From Treponema sp. (GTDB lineage: Bacteria; Spirochaetota; Spirochaetia; Treponematales; Treponemataceae): 64,000 nucleotides of DNA. This document shows, piece after piece, positions 41,575-53,213 of the stretch (the first letter of the stretch is position 1; every line of letters begins with the position of its first letter). A program made the translations under genes and the position numbers. The notes beneath the pieces were generated by a model. That model was not told the DNA's origin. It ran no database searches and saw nothing but the letters and a program-made list of their open reading frames with translations. The stretch is from NCBI GenBank assembly GCA_017934745.1, contig JAGBIY010000017.1:1-64000 (forward strand), in the 5' to 3' direction.

Positions 41575-43179
41575 ATGAAATCGAAGTCGCTGTCGTTTTT
41601 TTGGATAGTCACCATTCTCTACATCTCGGTCTGCATCGTCTTCCCTCTGGTCTGCGTTGCGCTCTCCGTCACGCCCTCTGATTTGAGGAAGGTGTTCTCG
41701 ACCGACGTGTGGCTTACGGCAATGCGGAACACCGTCCTCGAATGCGTCTGTTCGTCCACGCTCTCGGTTCTCGTCGGCTACATTTTCGCCTATGCGGTGG
41801 TGAAGGGCGACATTCCGTTTTCAAAAATTTTCCGGGCGGTTCCCATAATCCACTTGGTCACGCCGCCTTTTGTCGGGGGGCTTTCGTTCATTCTGCTCGT
41901 GGGCAGGCAGGGCTTCATCACGAAGACGCTTCTGGGGCTTGACGTTTCGCTCTACGGCTTCTGGGGGCTTTTGATTTCGCAGGTGCTCTGCTTCTTTCCA
42001 ATCGCCTACATGATTTGCGCCGAGACGCTTCGGGGCATGAACCCGAACTACGAGCAGGCCGCCTTGGGCATGGGGGCTTCCCGGCTCAGGATTTTCCTCA
42101 CCATAACGCTTCCGCTCTCGCTTCCGGGCATTCTTTCTGCCCTGCTCTTCATCGCGGTCTCGGTCCTTTCCGACTTCGGAAACCCGATGATTGTGGCAGG
42201 CCGCTTCCGTGTCCTCGCCGTGGAAATCTACACGCAGCTCACGGGGTGGATGAATGCCGGAATTTCTGCGTCGATAGGGCTTGTGCTTGTCGTTCCGAGC
42301 GTCCTCCTTTTTCTCGCCCAGAACAATCTCGTGAAGAAGAACGCCAAGAAAACCGCCACAATCGGAGGAAAAAGCCAGTTTCTGCCGTCGAAGAAATCGT
42401 CGCTGCCAACTCGGATTTTTCTGACGGCCTTCTGCATTGCCGTTTCCCTTGCCGTCCTGCTTCAGTTCGTCGCCATCATCTTCGGCGCGTTCCAGAAACT
42501 TTGGGGAATCGACACCAGTTTCACGCTCAAGCACATCCAGTCTGTCTTGAATTATTCCACCGAACTCAAAAATTCCGTGTTCTTCGCTTTTTTGGGCGCG
42601 TTGATTTCCACGTTCTTCGCCTGCGTGTCGGCCTTCATCGTCTCAAGGACGGATTTGAAGTTGAAAAGGTGCATCGACATTTTCGCGCAGATTCCGGCGG
42701 CTGTTCCCGGCTCTCTTTTTGGACTCGCGTTTTCGCTCGCCGCAAATTCTGTCGGCTTCAAGAATTCCGCCGCGCTGATTGTAATCGCGATTTCTGTGGG
42801 CTTCCTTCCTTTTTCGTACAGGATAATGACTTCGGTGCTTTCACAGATAAAGACGACGCTTGACGATGGGGCGACTTCGCTTGGGGCTGGAAAAATCCGG
42901 GGGCTTTTCACGGTTCTCCTTCCCATTTCATCCGGCGGAATCTTCTCTTCGTTCCTTTATGATTTTGTGCGCGGAGTCGGTACTATGAGCGCGGTCATCT
43001 TCCTTGTCTCTTTCAAAACTCCTCTGACTTCCATAAAAATATTGAATCTCGCGGAGGAGGGCTTTTGGGGCAAGGCCGCTTCGCTCGCGCTCTTCCTCAC
43101 GGTAATCACTTTTTCCGTGATTGGCGGGGGAAAACTTTTGGCGAAACTTGCATCCAGCATGAGGAGAAGAGAAAAATGA
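41575..43179 (+). CDS. ABC transporter permease, fused double-domain FbpB/AfuB type
   Basis: 534 residues containing two permease halves with about 12 membrane segments. Each half has the EAA-like coupling loop: MNPNYEQAALGMGASRLRIFLTI near residue 155, and TLDDGATSLGAGKIRGLFTV near 430. The double length is normal for ferric-type permeases. ATG 41575 is chosen over a TTG at 41569. Stop TGA overlaps the ATPase start (ATGA at 43176-43179). Confidence 0.92.
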   Translation: MKSKSLSFFWIVTILYISVCIVFPLVCVALSVTPSDLRKVFSTDVWLTAMRNTVLECVCSSTLSVLVGYIFAYAVVKGDIPFSKIFRAVPIIHLVTPPFVGGLSFILLVGRQGFITKTLLGLDVSLYGFWGLLISQVLCFFPIAYMICAETLRGMNPNYEQAALGMGASRLRIFLTITLPLSLPGILSALLFIAVSVLSDFGNPMIVAGRFRVLAVEIYTQLTGWMNAGISASIGLVLVVPSVLLFLAQNNLVKKNAKKTATIGGKSQFLPSKKSSLPTRIFLTAFCIAVSLAVLLQFVAIIFGAFQKLWGIDTSFTLKHIQSVLNYSTELKNSVFFAFLGALISTFFACVSAFIVSRTDLKLKRCIDIFAQIPAAVPGSLFGLAFSLAANSVGFKNSAALIVIAISVGFLPFSYRIMTSVLSQIKTTLDDGATSLGAGKIRGLFTVLLPISSGGIFSSFLYDFVRGVGTMSAVIFLVSFKTPLTSIKILNLAEEGFWGKAASLALFLTVITFSVIGGGKLLAKLASSMRRREK

Positions 43180-44204
43180 GTGAAAATGCAATCGGGAAAA
43201 ACGCGCTTTCATTGAGGAACATCGCTTTCTCGTATGAGAACGCCGGCAAAAAAGAGAAAATCATAGACGGATTCTCGCTCGACGTTGAGGAGGGGAGCTT
43301 CACCACGCTCCTCGGCTCTTCCGGCTGCGGAAAAACCACGCTTCTCAGGCTGATTTCGGGCTTTCTAAAGCCGGACTCTGGAACGATAGAAATCGACGGA
43401 GTGGACCAGGGCAGAATCGAGCCGAACAAGAGGGCCGTGGGCATGGTCTTTCAGGACTACGCTCTTTTTCCGCACATGACCGTCAGGCAGAACATAGAAT
43501 ACGGCTTGAAGATAAAGGGCGGAAAAAAATCGATTTTGCCTTTCTCGAAAAAGTCGGATTCAATAGAAGAAAAAGTCGTCACAATCTCCGACAAGCTTTC
43601 ATTGCACGGTCTTCTCGGACGCTATCCGGACGAGCTTTCGGGCGGGCAGCAGCAGCGTGTCGCGTTGGCGCGCGCCCTTGTCTTGAATCCAAAAATTCTT
43701 CTGATGGACGAGCCGCTCTCTTCTTTGGACAAGAAAATGCGGGAGACCGTGCGCGGAGAGTTGAAGGAAATCCAGAAGCGGCTTGGAGTCACGACCGTCT
43801 ATGTGACCCACGACCAGGAGGAGGCGCTCTCGCTTTCCGACAAAATCGCCGTCATCGACAAGGGCAAAATCATGCAGTACGGAAGCCCGAAGGAGCTTTA
43901 CTTCAAGCCGCAGAACCGCTTCGTCGCTGACTTCGTGGGCAAGGCGAATTTCATTGAGGAGGACGGAAGGACATTCGTGGTGCGTCCTGAATGGTTTTCT
44001 CTTTCGGACGGAGACGATGAACGAAAAGACGGGAAAATCATCCGTGGGCGCGTGCTTTCGTCTGAATTCCTTGGGCAGAAGACGAGGTTCGTAGTCGAAA
44101 GCGGAAGCCAAAGACTCACTGTGGACTTGGATTCAATCGAGGCGGCTGAAATTCAAGTCGGTTCGGACATAAAAGTCTGTTTTTATTCTGAAATTTCTTT
44201 GTGA
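43176..44204 (+). CDS. ABC transporter ATP-binding protein (FbpC/PotA type)
   Basis: 342 residues. Walker A LGSSGCGKTTLL near residue 43, Q-loop VFQDYALFPHMTV, signature LSGGQQQRVALARAL, Walker B ILLMDEPLSSLD, H-loop VTHDQEEALSLSD, then a C-terminal TOBE-like domain (VVRPEWFSL, LGQKTRFVVES). The earlier open frame upstream belongs to another reading frame; ATG 43176 follows GAGGAGAAG. Energises the permease above. Confidence 0.94.
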   Translation: MSENAIGKNALSLRNIAFSYENAGKKEKIIDGFSLDVEEGSFTTLLGSSGCGKTTLLRLISGFLKPDSGTIEIDGVDQGRIEPNKRAVGMVFQDYALFPHMTVRQNIEYGLKIKGGKKSILPFSKKSDSIEEKVVTISDKLSLHGLLGRYPDELSGGQQQRVALARALVLNPKILLMDEPLSSLDKKMRETVRGELKEIQKRLGVTTVYVTHDQEEALSLSDKIAVIDKGKIMQYGSPKELYFKPQNRFVADFVGKANFIEEDGRTFVVRPEWFSLSDGDDERKDGKIIRGRVLSSEFLGQKTRFVVESGSQRLTVDLDSIEAAEIQVGSDIKVCFYSEISL

Positions 44205-44234
44205 ACTGCAAAATTCCATGATAAAATCAATATT

Positions 44235-46379
<2,145 letters not shown>

Positions 46380-46429
46380 AATTCAAAAGGATTTTTAATA
46401 GAGAATAAAAATTTTTAAAGGAGCTAGAA

Positions 46430-48892
46430 ATGAAATTCAACGCACAAGAATTCAGGGAGAACCTCACGGCACGTTTGCGCCGCCAGTATGGAAAGGACAT
46501 TTCGCAGGCGAACAGCCATGATTTGTTCGACGCGGTGTCGGCTTCTGTTCAGGAAATAATAATGCCGGCTTGGATGGCCACAAGGAACGAGTACGAGAAG
46601 AAGCCGACCAAGCAGCTTTTCTATTTGTCGGCCGAATTTTTGATGGGACGCGCCCTTAGCAACAACCTCATCAACCTTGGAATAAAGGACGAAGTGAAGA
46701 AGGTCCTCGACGACATGAACATCAACTTCGACCTCATCGAGGACGAGGAGCCTGACGCAGGTCTCGGAAACGGAGGTCTCGGCCGCCTCGCCGCCTGCTT
46801 CCTCGATTCCCTCGCCACGCTCGACTATCCGGGCCACGGCTACGGAATCAGGTACGAGTACGGAATGTTCGAGCAGAAAATCGAGAACGGCTACCAGGTT
46901 GAGTATCCAGACAACTGGCTCAAGCACAGGGATCCGTGGGAAGTCAAACGCTCGGATTTGGCGGTGACCGTGAAATTCGGCGGAGAAATCAAGTACGGAA
47001 AGACGCCGGACGGACAGGACAGGTTCTACATCGAGAACGCCGAGGAAATCGTCGCTACTCCATACGACATGCCGATTGTCGGATTCGACACGAACACAGT
47101 GAACACGCTCAGGCTCTGGCAGGCTTCTTCGCCTGACGGATTCGACCTCCAGCTCTTCAACGACATGAGGTACAACGAGGCCGTCTTCAAGCAGAACGAG
47201 GCCGAGAACGTGAGCCGCGTCCTCTATCCGAACGACAACGGCCCACAGGGAAAAGCCCTCCGCTTGAAGCAGCAGTATTTCTTCTGCTCGGCTTCGCTGC
47301 AGGATTTGGTGCACAGGTTCGTCAACAACTACGGAACGGACTTCTCGAAATTCCCGGAACTCCACGCAATCCAGTTGAACGACACGCATCCGGTAGTCGC
47401 CATTCCTGAACTCATGAGAATTTTGATGGACGAGTACGGAATGGGATGGAACGATTCCTGGGCGATTGTGGAGAAGACATTCGCGTACACGAACCACACG
47501 ATTCTCGCCGAAGCCTTGGAGAAGTGGGACATCTCGATTTTCCAGTCGCTCCTTCCGCGCATCTACCAGATTGTCGAGGAAATCAACAGAAGGTTCCTCA
47601 TCGAACTCCGCGCGAAGTATCCGAACGACTACGAGAAGCAGAACAGGATGTCAATCATCCACAACGGAAAAATCTACATGGCATGGCTCGCGATTCATGC
47701 CGGCTACAGCGTGAACGGCGTCGCCGAGCTCCACACGAAGCTCTTGAAGGAAGTCGAGTTGAAGGACTGGTACGAGCTGTATCCTAAAAAGTTCAACAAC
47801 AAGACGAACGGAATCACGCAGAGACGCTGGCTCTGCTCTTCGAACCCGGAGCTTTCGGAATTCATCACGAAGAGAATCGGCCACGGCTGGGAAAAGGATT
47901 TGACGAAGCTCAAGGCTCTGGAGAAATTCGCGGACGACGAAGAGTCGCTCGACGAACTGATGGCGATAAAACGCCGCAACAAGGAAGCTCTCGTGCAGTT
48001 CCTCAAGCACAAGCAGAACGAATTCCTCGACCCGGATTCGATTTTCGACGTGCAGGTGAAGCGTCTCCACGAGTACAAGAGACAGCTTTTGAACATCTTC
48101 CACATCATGTACCTCTACAACAGGCTCATAAAAGACCCGAGCTTCAACCCTCCCGCCAGGACGTTCATCTTTGGAGCGAAGTCGGCTTCCGGCTACAGAA
48201 GGGCCAAGTCGATAATCAAGCTCATCAACACCGTCGCCGAACGCGTGAACAACGACAGGCGCGTGGGCGGAAAACTGCGCGTGGTCTTCATCGAGAACTA
48301 CCGCGTCTCTGTTGCCGAGAAGATTTTCCCTGCCGCCGATGTTTCCGAGCAGATTTCAACTGCGGGAAAAGAGGCTTCTGGAACTTCGAACATGAAATTC
48401 ATGGTGAACGGCGCGCTCACGATGGGTACATGGGACGGAGCGAACATCGAAATCTTCGAGGAGGCCGGAAAGGAGAACGGATTCCCGTTCGGACTTTTGA
48501 CTGAGGACATCCAGAAGATGGAGAGGGAGCACGCATACAATCCCCAGCAGTACCTTGAGCGGAACCCCGCCCTCAACGAAGTGGTGGAGCAGCTCGTGGA
48601 CGGAACATACGACCCTAGCCGCCAGATTTTCAAGGAACTGCACGATTCCCTCGTGTACGGTGTTGAAGGACAGAGACCTGACGTCTACTATGTCCTCGCC
48701 GATTTCGAATTGTACGTCAAGGCGCAGGAGAAGCTCGCCGAGGCTTACAAGGACAAGAGGGGCTGGGCGAAGAAGGCTCTCATAAACATCGCCAACTCTG
48801 GAAAGTTCTCTTCCGACAGGACCATCGAGGACTATGTGCGCGACATCTGGCACATCAAGAAGGTCGTCGTGAAGGACGAGTGCATAAAGTAG
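46430..48892 (+). CDS. glgP: Glycogen phosphorylase
   Basis: 820 residues; releases glucose 1-phosphate from glycogen with PLP. Evidence: YLSAEFLMGRALSNNLINLG near residue 65, GLGNGGLGRLAACFLDS near 108, NDTHPVVAIPELMRIL near 318, DVQVKRLHEYKRQLLN near 540 and the PLP-lysine region EASGTSNMKFMVNGALTMGTWDGAN near 650 (seen in parts). GGAG lies 8 bases before ATG 46430. With glgX it completes glycogen breakdown. Ends at a strong terminator. Confidence 0.97.
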   Translation: MKFNAQEFRENLTARLRRQYGKDISQANSHDLFDAVSASVQEIIMPAWMATRNEYEKKPTKQLFYLSAEFLMGRALSNNLINLGIKDEVKKVLDDMNINFDLIEDEEPDAGLGNGGLGRLAACFLDSLATLDYPGHGYGIRYEYGMFEQKIENGYQVEYPDNWLKHRDPWEVKRSDLAVTVKFGGEIKYGKTPDGQDRFYIENAEEIVATPYDMPIVGFDTNTVNTLRLWQASSPDGFDLQLFNDMRYNEAVFKQNEAENVSRVLYPNDNGPQGKALRLKQQYFFCSASLQDLVHRFVNNYGTDFSKFPELHAIQLNDTHPVVAIPELMRILMDEYGMGWNDSWAIVEKTFAYTNHTILAEALEKWDISIFQSLLPRIYQIVEEINRRFLIELRAKYPNDYEKQNRMSIIHNGKIYMAWLAIHAGYSVNGVAELHTKLLKEVELKDWYELYPKKFNNKTNGITQRRWLCSSNPELSEFITKRIGHGWEKDLTKLKALEKFADDEESLDELMAIKRRNKEALVQFLKHKQNEFLDPDSIFDVQVKRLHEYKRQLLNIFHIMYLYNRLIKDPSFNPPARTFIFGAKSASGYRRAKSIIKLINTVAERVNNDRRVGGKLRVVFIENYRVSVAEKIFPAADVSEQISTAGKEASGTSNMKFMVNGALTMGTWDGANIEIFEEAGKENGFPFGLLTEDIQKMEREHAYNPQQYLERNPALNEVVEQLVDGTYDPSRQIFKELHDSLVYGVEGQRPDVYYVLADFELYVKAQEKLAEAYKDKRGWAKKALINIANSGKFSSDRTIEDYVRDIWHIKKVVVKDECIK

Positions 48893-48913
48893 GATTGACG
48901 CTGTAAGACGAAA

Positions 48914-48951
48914 AGGCGCGCTCCGTGTTTTTGGAGCGCGCCTCTTTTTTT
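48914..48951 (+). terminator. Rho-independent terminator of glgP
   Basis: AGGCGCGCTCC (48914-48924) pairs perfectly with GGAGCGCGCCT (48933-48943), followed by C and seven T residues. Confidence 0.92.
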
Positions 48952-49912
48952 ACAGTTTCTCGATTTCTGAGCGTGGCAATCCCGTTATAGTTGAGATTTG
49001 CTCTATTGAAAGCCCTAGCTTGAGTGCGGACAAAGCCGTCTCTATTCTGTTTTTCTCGATTCCTTTCTCGATGCCCCTCTCCATTCCTTTCTCGTAGCCC
49101 ATTTCCAACCCCTCTTTTTGGGCGGCTTCCATGCTCGATATCCTGTCCCGCTCGAATATCTCTTGCCTGTACTGCGCCAACCATAGCTCCCTGCTTGAGC
49201 TGATTGACGACAATGATTTCTGTGCCTGCATAATACCTTCCTCCTTCATTGTCAATTTTTTTATGATGTCGACTTTTTTTGGGTTGTCGGCGTCCCGCAG
49301 AAAAACTGCCCAATTTTCAAGCAAAGTGTTCGATTCCAGGCTTTTTTCGAGAGCCGCCGCGTTCGGAAGTTCCACGAACACTATGTTCAGCGAATTGGAC
49401 AATTCCCTGCCGTCTTTTGTCCTCATGGCATAGCGGCTGACAGTCGTCGCTTTGTAATTTTCATCGTTTTTTCTCTGCCATGGCTTGTAGCCAAAATTCA
49501 ATACGCTTATCTGGTAGACTGTCGGAGCTTTAAGCCAGCTTTCGCCTTTCCTGAGATACGTCGTCTCAAGCCTTGCGACTTGGTATTCTGCCCTCTTCCC
49601 ATAGTCGTACTTCTGGTTGAACGCCTGCATTTCTATCTCGGCGGAAAGACCGTCGTTGAATATGCAGGCCACATCATAGCTCACGTTGCGCTGGCCACTG
49701 AACTCGACGACCGCGTCGTTTGAAGTCAAACTCACTGACTTTATCGGCTTTTCGGTCGCCGCCTCAAGAAAGGACTTCAGCGCAGCCCTCGACTCCTCCG
49801 TAGGCTGTGTGAACAACGCCTTGAACGTCGAGTCAACCCGTGGATTGAGCAACGCTCCGCTTCCAGCCTGGGAGGCATAGTCGTTTTCATTTTCAAAATC
49901 AATTATATCCAT
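48950..49912 (-). CDS. Rpn-family (PD-(D/E)XK) recombination-promoting nuclease / putative transposase
   Basis: 320 residues. N-terminal LLNPRVDSTFKALFTQ matches the Rpn family, the nuclease core has YDVACIFNDGLSAEIEMQAFNQ (D...ExE motif with EMQ), and the C-terminus has the family's charged repeat GMERGIEKGIEK and the tail LKLGLSIEQISTITGLPRSEIEKL. Family members stimulate recombination and are copied widely in spirochaetes. ATG 49912 has a TATAAT-like box just upstream (near-leaderless); an earlier TTG at 49939 is possible. Confidence 0.88.
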   Translation of the reverse strand: MDIIDFENENDYASQAGSGALLNPRVDSTFKALFTQPTEESRAALKSFLEAATEKPIKSVSLTSNDAVVEFSGQRNVSYDVACIFNDGLSAEIEMQAFNQKYDYGKRAEYQVARLETTYLRKGESWLKAPTVYQISVLNFGYKPWQRKNDENYKATTVSRYAMRTKDGRELSNSLNIVFVELPNAAALEKSLESNTLLENWAVFLRDADNPKKVDIIKKLTMKEEGIMQAQKSLSSISSSRELWLAQYRQEIFERDRISSMEAAQKEGLEMGYEKGMERGIEKGIEKNRIETALSALKLGLSIEQISTITGLPRSEIEKL

Positions 49913-49980
49913 AATTATAATATAGAATGAATATTTCAACTGCCAAAAACATTCGCCAATGCCCCCTTCATAAGCGGTTT

Positions 49981-50043
49981 TTCAACAACGACGTCTTCCG
50001 TGCTATAATGAACCTGTTCGGAAACTTCAGTTTCGGAACAGGT
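49981..50043 (+). promoter_or_regulatory. fbp promoter overlapped by a 14-bp-arm inverted repeat
   Basis: TTCAAC (49981-49986), 17-bp spacer, TATAAT (50004-50009). ACCTGTTCGGAAAC (50012-50025) and GTTTCGGAACAGGT (50030-50043) are inverted copies with 13 of 14 pairs, centred on the predicted start. It could be an operator at the start site or a stable 5' hairpin in the leader. Confidence 0.65.
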
Positions 50044-50075
50044 CTAATGGAACCCCGCTTTTAGGAGACGAAAAA

Positions 50076-51983
50076 TTGAAGAACGAAAAATACTTGGGCA
50101 TTCTCGCCCGGCAATATCCTACCGAACAGTCGGTCATCACCGAAATCGTGAATCTGCAGGCGATTCTGGCCCTTCCGAAAGGGACGGAGCATTTTTTGAC
50201 GGATATCCACGGGGAATACGAGCAGTTCTCCCACGTACTCAGGAACGGTTCCGGTTCGATACGGACGAAAATCGACGAGGTTTTCGGCAACACGGAGACC
50301 AGCACTGTAAAGAGAAGCCTGGCCACGCTCATCTATTATCCGAAAGAGAAGCTTGAAATCGCCAAGCAGACCGAGGAGGACATCGACGACTGGTACACGG
50401 TCACTCTCCACAGGCTCGTCGCCATGCTCAGGCGCGTTTCGTCGAAATACACCCGCTCAAAAGTCCACAAGGCCATGCCGGAGGATTTCGCGTACGTCAT
50501 AGAGGAACTCATCACGGAAAAAGAGGAAGTGAAGGACAAGCAGGCCTACTACAACGAAATCCTCCAGACCGTAATCAGAATCGGAGCGGCGGAGCAGTTG
50601 ATTGAAGCCCTCTGCAACATGATTCAGCGGCTCGTCATAGACCACCTGCACATAATCGGGGACATCTTCGACAGGGGACCCGGCCCGCATCTGATTCTCG
50701 ACACTCTGCTCGGCTACCACTCGCTCGACATCCAGTGGGGAAACCACGATGTCGTCTGGATGGGGGCCGCCGCGGGGAGCAAGGTCTGCATCGCGAATGT
50801 CGTAAGGCTCTGCGCGCGCTACAACAATCTGGACGTGCTCGAGGAAGGATACGGAATCAACCTCACGCCGCTCGTCACTTTCTGCATGAAGGCGTACGGC
50901 AAAATGGACAGGCAGGCAATCCACAAGGCGATTCTCGTCATGCAGCTAAAGCTTGAGGACGAACTCATAAGGAAGAATCCTGAATTCGAGATGGACCACC
51001 GGCTCATCCTCGACAAAATCGACTTCGAGCGGAAGACGATAAACATCGACGGCAGGGAATGGGACTTGAACGTGAAGGATTTTTCCGTGGACATGCCCAC
51101 AATCGACCCGAAATGCCCAGCGAAGCTCAGCGACGACGAGACGGTCGTCTTGAACAGGCTCGTCTATTCGTTCACGCACTGCGACAAGCTGCAGAACCAT
51201 GTGCGCTTCCTCTACAGAAAGGGCAACCTCTACAAAATCTTCAACGGAAACCTCCTCTACCACGGCTGCATGCCGCTCGATTCGGACGGGAAATTCCTCA
51301 AGGTGAAAATCTACGGAAAAGAAGTCTCTGGAAAAGCCCTCTACGACGAGCTTGAAGTCTGGGCGAGGAAAGGCTATTTCGCGAAACCCGGCAGCAAGGA
51401 CAAGGAGAGGGGCGAGAACATCCTCTGGTATCTTTGGACTGGGCCGAAATCGCCCCTGTTCGGAAAGGAGAAGATGGCGTGCTTCGAGAACATGTTCATC
51501 GACGACAAGGAAGCGAGCAGGGAGCACAAGAACCACTATTATGACGAAGTGGAGGACGAGGAGACTGTCAATTCGATTCTTGAGGAATTCGGGCTGGACA
51601 CGAAGACGGCGCACATCATAAACGGCCATGTGCCGCAGGAAGTGAAGAAGGGCGACTCGCCGATAAAATGCGGAGGAAAGCTCCTCATAATCGACGGCGG
51701 ATTCGCGGCCGCCTACCACGAGAAGACGGGAATCGCGGGCTACACGCTCGTGTGCAACTCGTACGGAATGCGCCTTGTCGTCCACGAGAAGTTCACCAGC
51801 TGCGAGCAGGTCATCGCGACGGATTCCGACATCGTTTCCGACACGATTCAGGTCGAGAAATTCCCTTCGAGGCACCATGTCGCCGACACCGACCGCGGAA
51901 TCGAGCTGAAGGAGCAGATTTCCGAACTTGAGGAACTTCTGGCGGTGTACAGGAAGGGCGTAAGGTTCTCTTCAGAAAGCTAG
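50076..51983 (+). CDS. fbp: Fructose-1,6-bisphosphatase, class III
   Basis: 635 residues, gluconeogenic phosphatase of the class found in Firmicutes and some others. Metallophosphoesterase motifs: FLTDIHGEYEQF near residue 40, IIGDIFDRGPGPH near 195 and IQWGNHDVVWMG near 220, with later HHGCMP-type and NGHVPQEVKKGDSPIKCGGKLLIIDGG segments (seen in parts). TTG 50076 is the likely start: AGGAGA ends 7 bases upstream and no ATG fits. Confidence 0.94.
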   Translation: MKNEKYLGILARQYPTEQSVITEIVNLQAILALPKGTEHFLTDIHGEYEQFSHVLRNGSGSIRTKIDEVFGNTETSTVKRSLATLIYYPKEKLEIAKQTEEDIDDWYTVTLHRLVAMLRRVSSKYTRSKVHKAMPEDFAYVIEELITEKEEVKDKQAYYNEILQTVIRIGAAEQLIEALCNMIQRLVIDHLHIIGDIFDRGPGPHLILDTLLGYHSLDIQWGNHDVVWMGAAAGSKVCIANVVRLCARYNNLDVLEEGYGINLTPLVTFCMKAYGKMDRQAIHKAILVMQLKLEDELIRKNPEFEMDHRLILDKIDFERKTINIDGREWDLNVKDFSVDMPTIDPKCPAKLSDDETVVLNRLVYSFTHCDKLQNHVRFLYRKGNLYKIFNGNLLYHGCMPLDSDGKFLKVKIYGKEVSGKALYDELEVWARKGYFAKPGSKDKERGENILWYLWTGPKSPLFGKEKMACFENMFIDDKEASREHKNHYYDEVEDEETVNSILEEFGLDTKTAHIINGHVPQEVKKGDSPIKCGGKLLIIDGGFAAAYHEKTGIAGYTLVCNSYGMRLVVHEKFTSCEQVIATDSDIVSDTIQVEKFPSRHHVADTDRGIELKEQISELEELLAVYRKGVRFSSES

Positions 51984-52010
51984 GCGGAAAAGCGGAGGCT
52001 CAAACAGCTT

Positions 52011-52604
52011 CTACTTCGAGCCTCTGCTTTCGACCCTGATTATGTCGTCGAAGACGCGGTAGTCCATGCCCTTCGCCTTGTATATGGACTTTGCGAAGTC
52101 CGTGTTGAATTCGGCGAATTCTTTTGAATTCTCCTTCATCCACTTCTTCACGCTCTCGAAGCAGTTGCCGGCGCTCTTTCTTCCCGCAGATTCGTTTCCG
52201 CCCGTGAAGGACCACGCGATTATCTTTCCGTCTCGCAGATTCTGCAGCGTCACGTGGTAGGACTCCCTGGAAAGCGAATAGTTTCCCATGATGATGACGT
52301 TCTTGCTCTTCGTCGGCTCTGTTGGAACTTCGGCGACAGTCTTTTGCTCTACAGGCTCGTCATAAATCAATTCGAATTCCTTGTCCCTGTCGAATACTTG
52401 GAACTGGTCGTGGTACGCTGATTGGTAGTAGCCGTTGTCGCACAGGACGACCTTCAATCCGTTGTCGTATTCGACCATGCACTTTTTGTCTTCTATGAAA
52501 ATGTGGATTTTGTTGTTCGTCACTTTGTCACGCCAGTAAGAGGACTGCGCCGCCGACAAGAATCCCGAAATCGAAAGAATCAGAATAGCGATTATTTTTT
52601 TCAT
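52011..52604 (-). CDS. Secreted hypothetical protein
   Basis: 197 residues with a signal peptide (MKKIIAILILSISGFLSAAQS). The mature protein starts SYWRDKVTNNKIHIFIEDKKCMVEYD and has a low-complexity link (VEQKTVAEVPTEPTKS) between two beta-rich parts. No known domain recognised. ATG 52604 chosen because the signal peptide begins there; the frame is open to 52658 but adds unrelated sequence. Convergent with fbp. Confidence 0.75.
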   Translation of the reverse strand: MKKIIAILILSISGFLSAAQSSYWRDKVTNNKIHIFIEDKKCMVEYDNGLKVVLCDNGYYQSAYHDQFQVFDRDKEFELIYDEPVEQKTVAEVPTEPTKSKNVIIMGNYSLSRESYHVTLQNLRDGKIIAWSFTGGNESAGRKSAGNCFESVKKWMKENSKEFAEFNTDFAKSIYKAKGMDYRVFDDIIRVESRGSK

Positions 52605-52657
52605 TGATGAACGTCCCTGTTGAGAAAAAATTTCTTTGTGCCGGGAATCCTGAAACA

Positions 52658-53104
52658 TTAGTCGTGTCCGACAATTTCGCCATCGCGAAAGCTTATTTCC
52701 TTGAAATTCCCTCCTTTCTTTTTCGGCACGTTTGTTTTTTCTCTTCGCTTGAAAATATGGTATGTTTCCACAAAAAAAATTTCCAGCAACAAATTTTCTT
52801 TTACATGATAGGCCAATAATTCATGTGCGAAAGGTAATCCTAAAATTTGATTTTTGATTCCCTCTTCCATTTTTTGAATATCAGCTACAGAGTTTTTCGA
52901 TTTAAACTGGTTGTAGAGATTTCGCAAACGCAGATTTTCTTGCAGAACTTGTAATGGAGTTTCATATTCATTGAATAGAACTAGAAAATCTTTTTTATTC
53001 TCTTCATCAAAGTCAAAAATTGACTTATCGAGCATATCCGCCCAGATACCAACAAAACGCCATTCCCATTCATTTCCACGATGAAATAAAACTGATTCTT
53101 TCAT
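52658..53104 (-). CDS. Hypothetical protein spanning an island border
   Basis: 148 residues, not recognised; helical and charged (EYETPLQVLQENLRLRNLYNQF). No signal peptide. AT-rich in its N-terminal part. The 19-bp direct repeat copy at 52742-52760 lies inside the frame and encodes YHIFKRRE, so the last 28 or so residues come from sequence on the other side of the presumed island border. Confidence 0.65.
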   Translation of the reverse strand: MKESVLFHRGNEWEWRFVGIWADMLDKSIFDFDEENKKDFLVLFNEYETPLQVLQENLRLRNLYNQFKSKNSVADIQKMEEGIKNQILGLPFAHELLAYHVKENLLLEIFFVETYHIFKRREKTNVPKKKGGNFKEISFRDGEIVGHD

Positions 53105-53213
53105 AATTGTATTATGAAATATCTACCTCTCATAGAATGAGTGGCTGAATTATTTTTTTTCCTCTTGCGCCGCATGAGAGTTTTAGCAATCACAAAGTGA
53201 AAAGGTAAGTAAA

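Noticed and set aside
46424..47497. 357-residue frame antisense to glgP
   Set aside because: Shadow of a highly conserved gene with no family match.
50946..51878. 310-residue frame antisense to fbp
   Set aside because: Shadow frame; no RBS and no domain.
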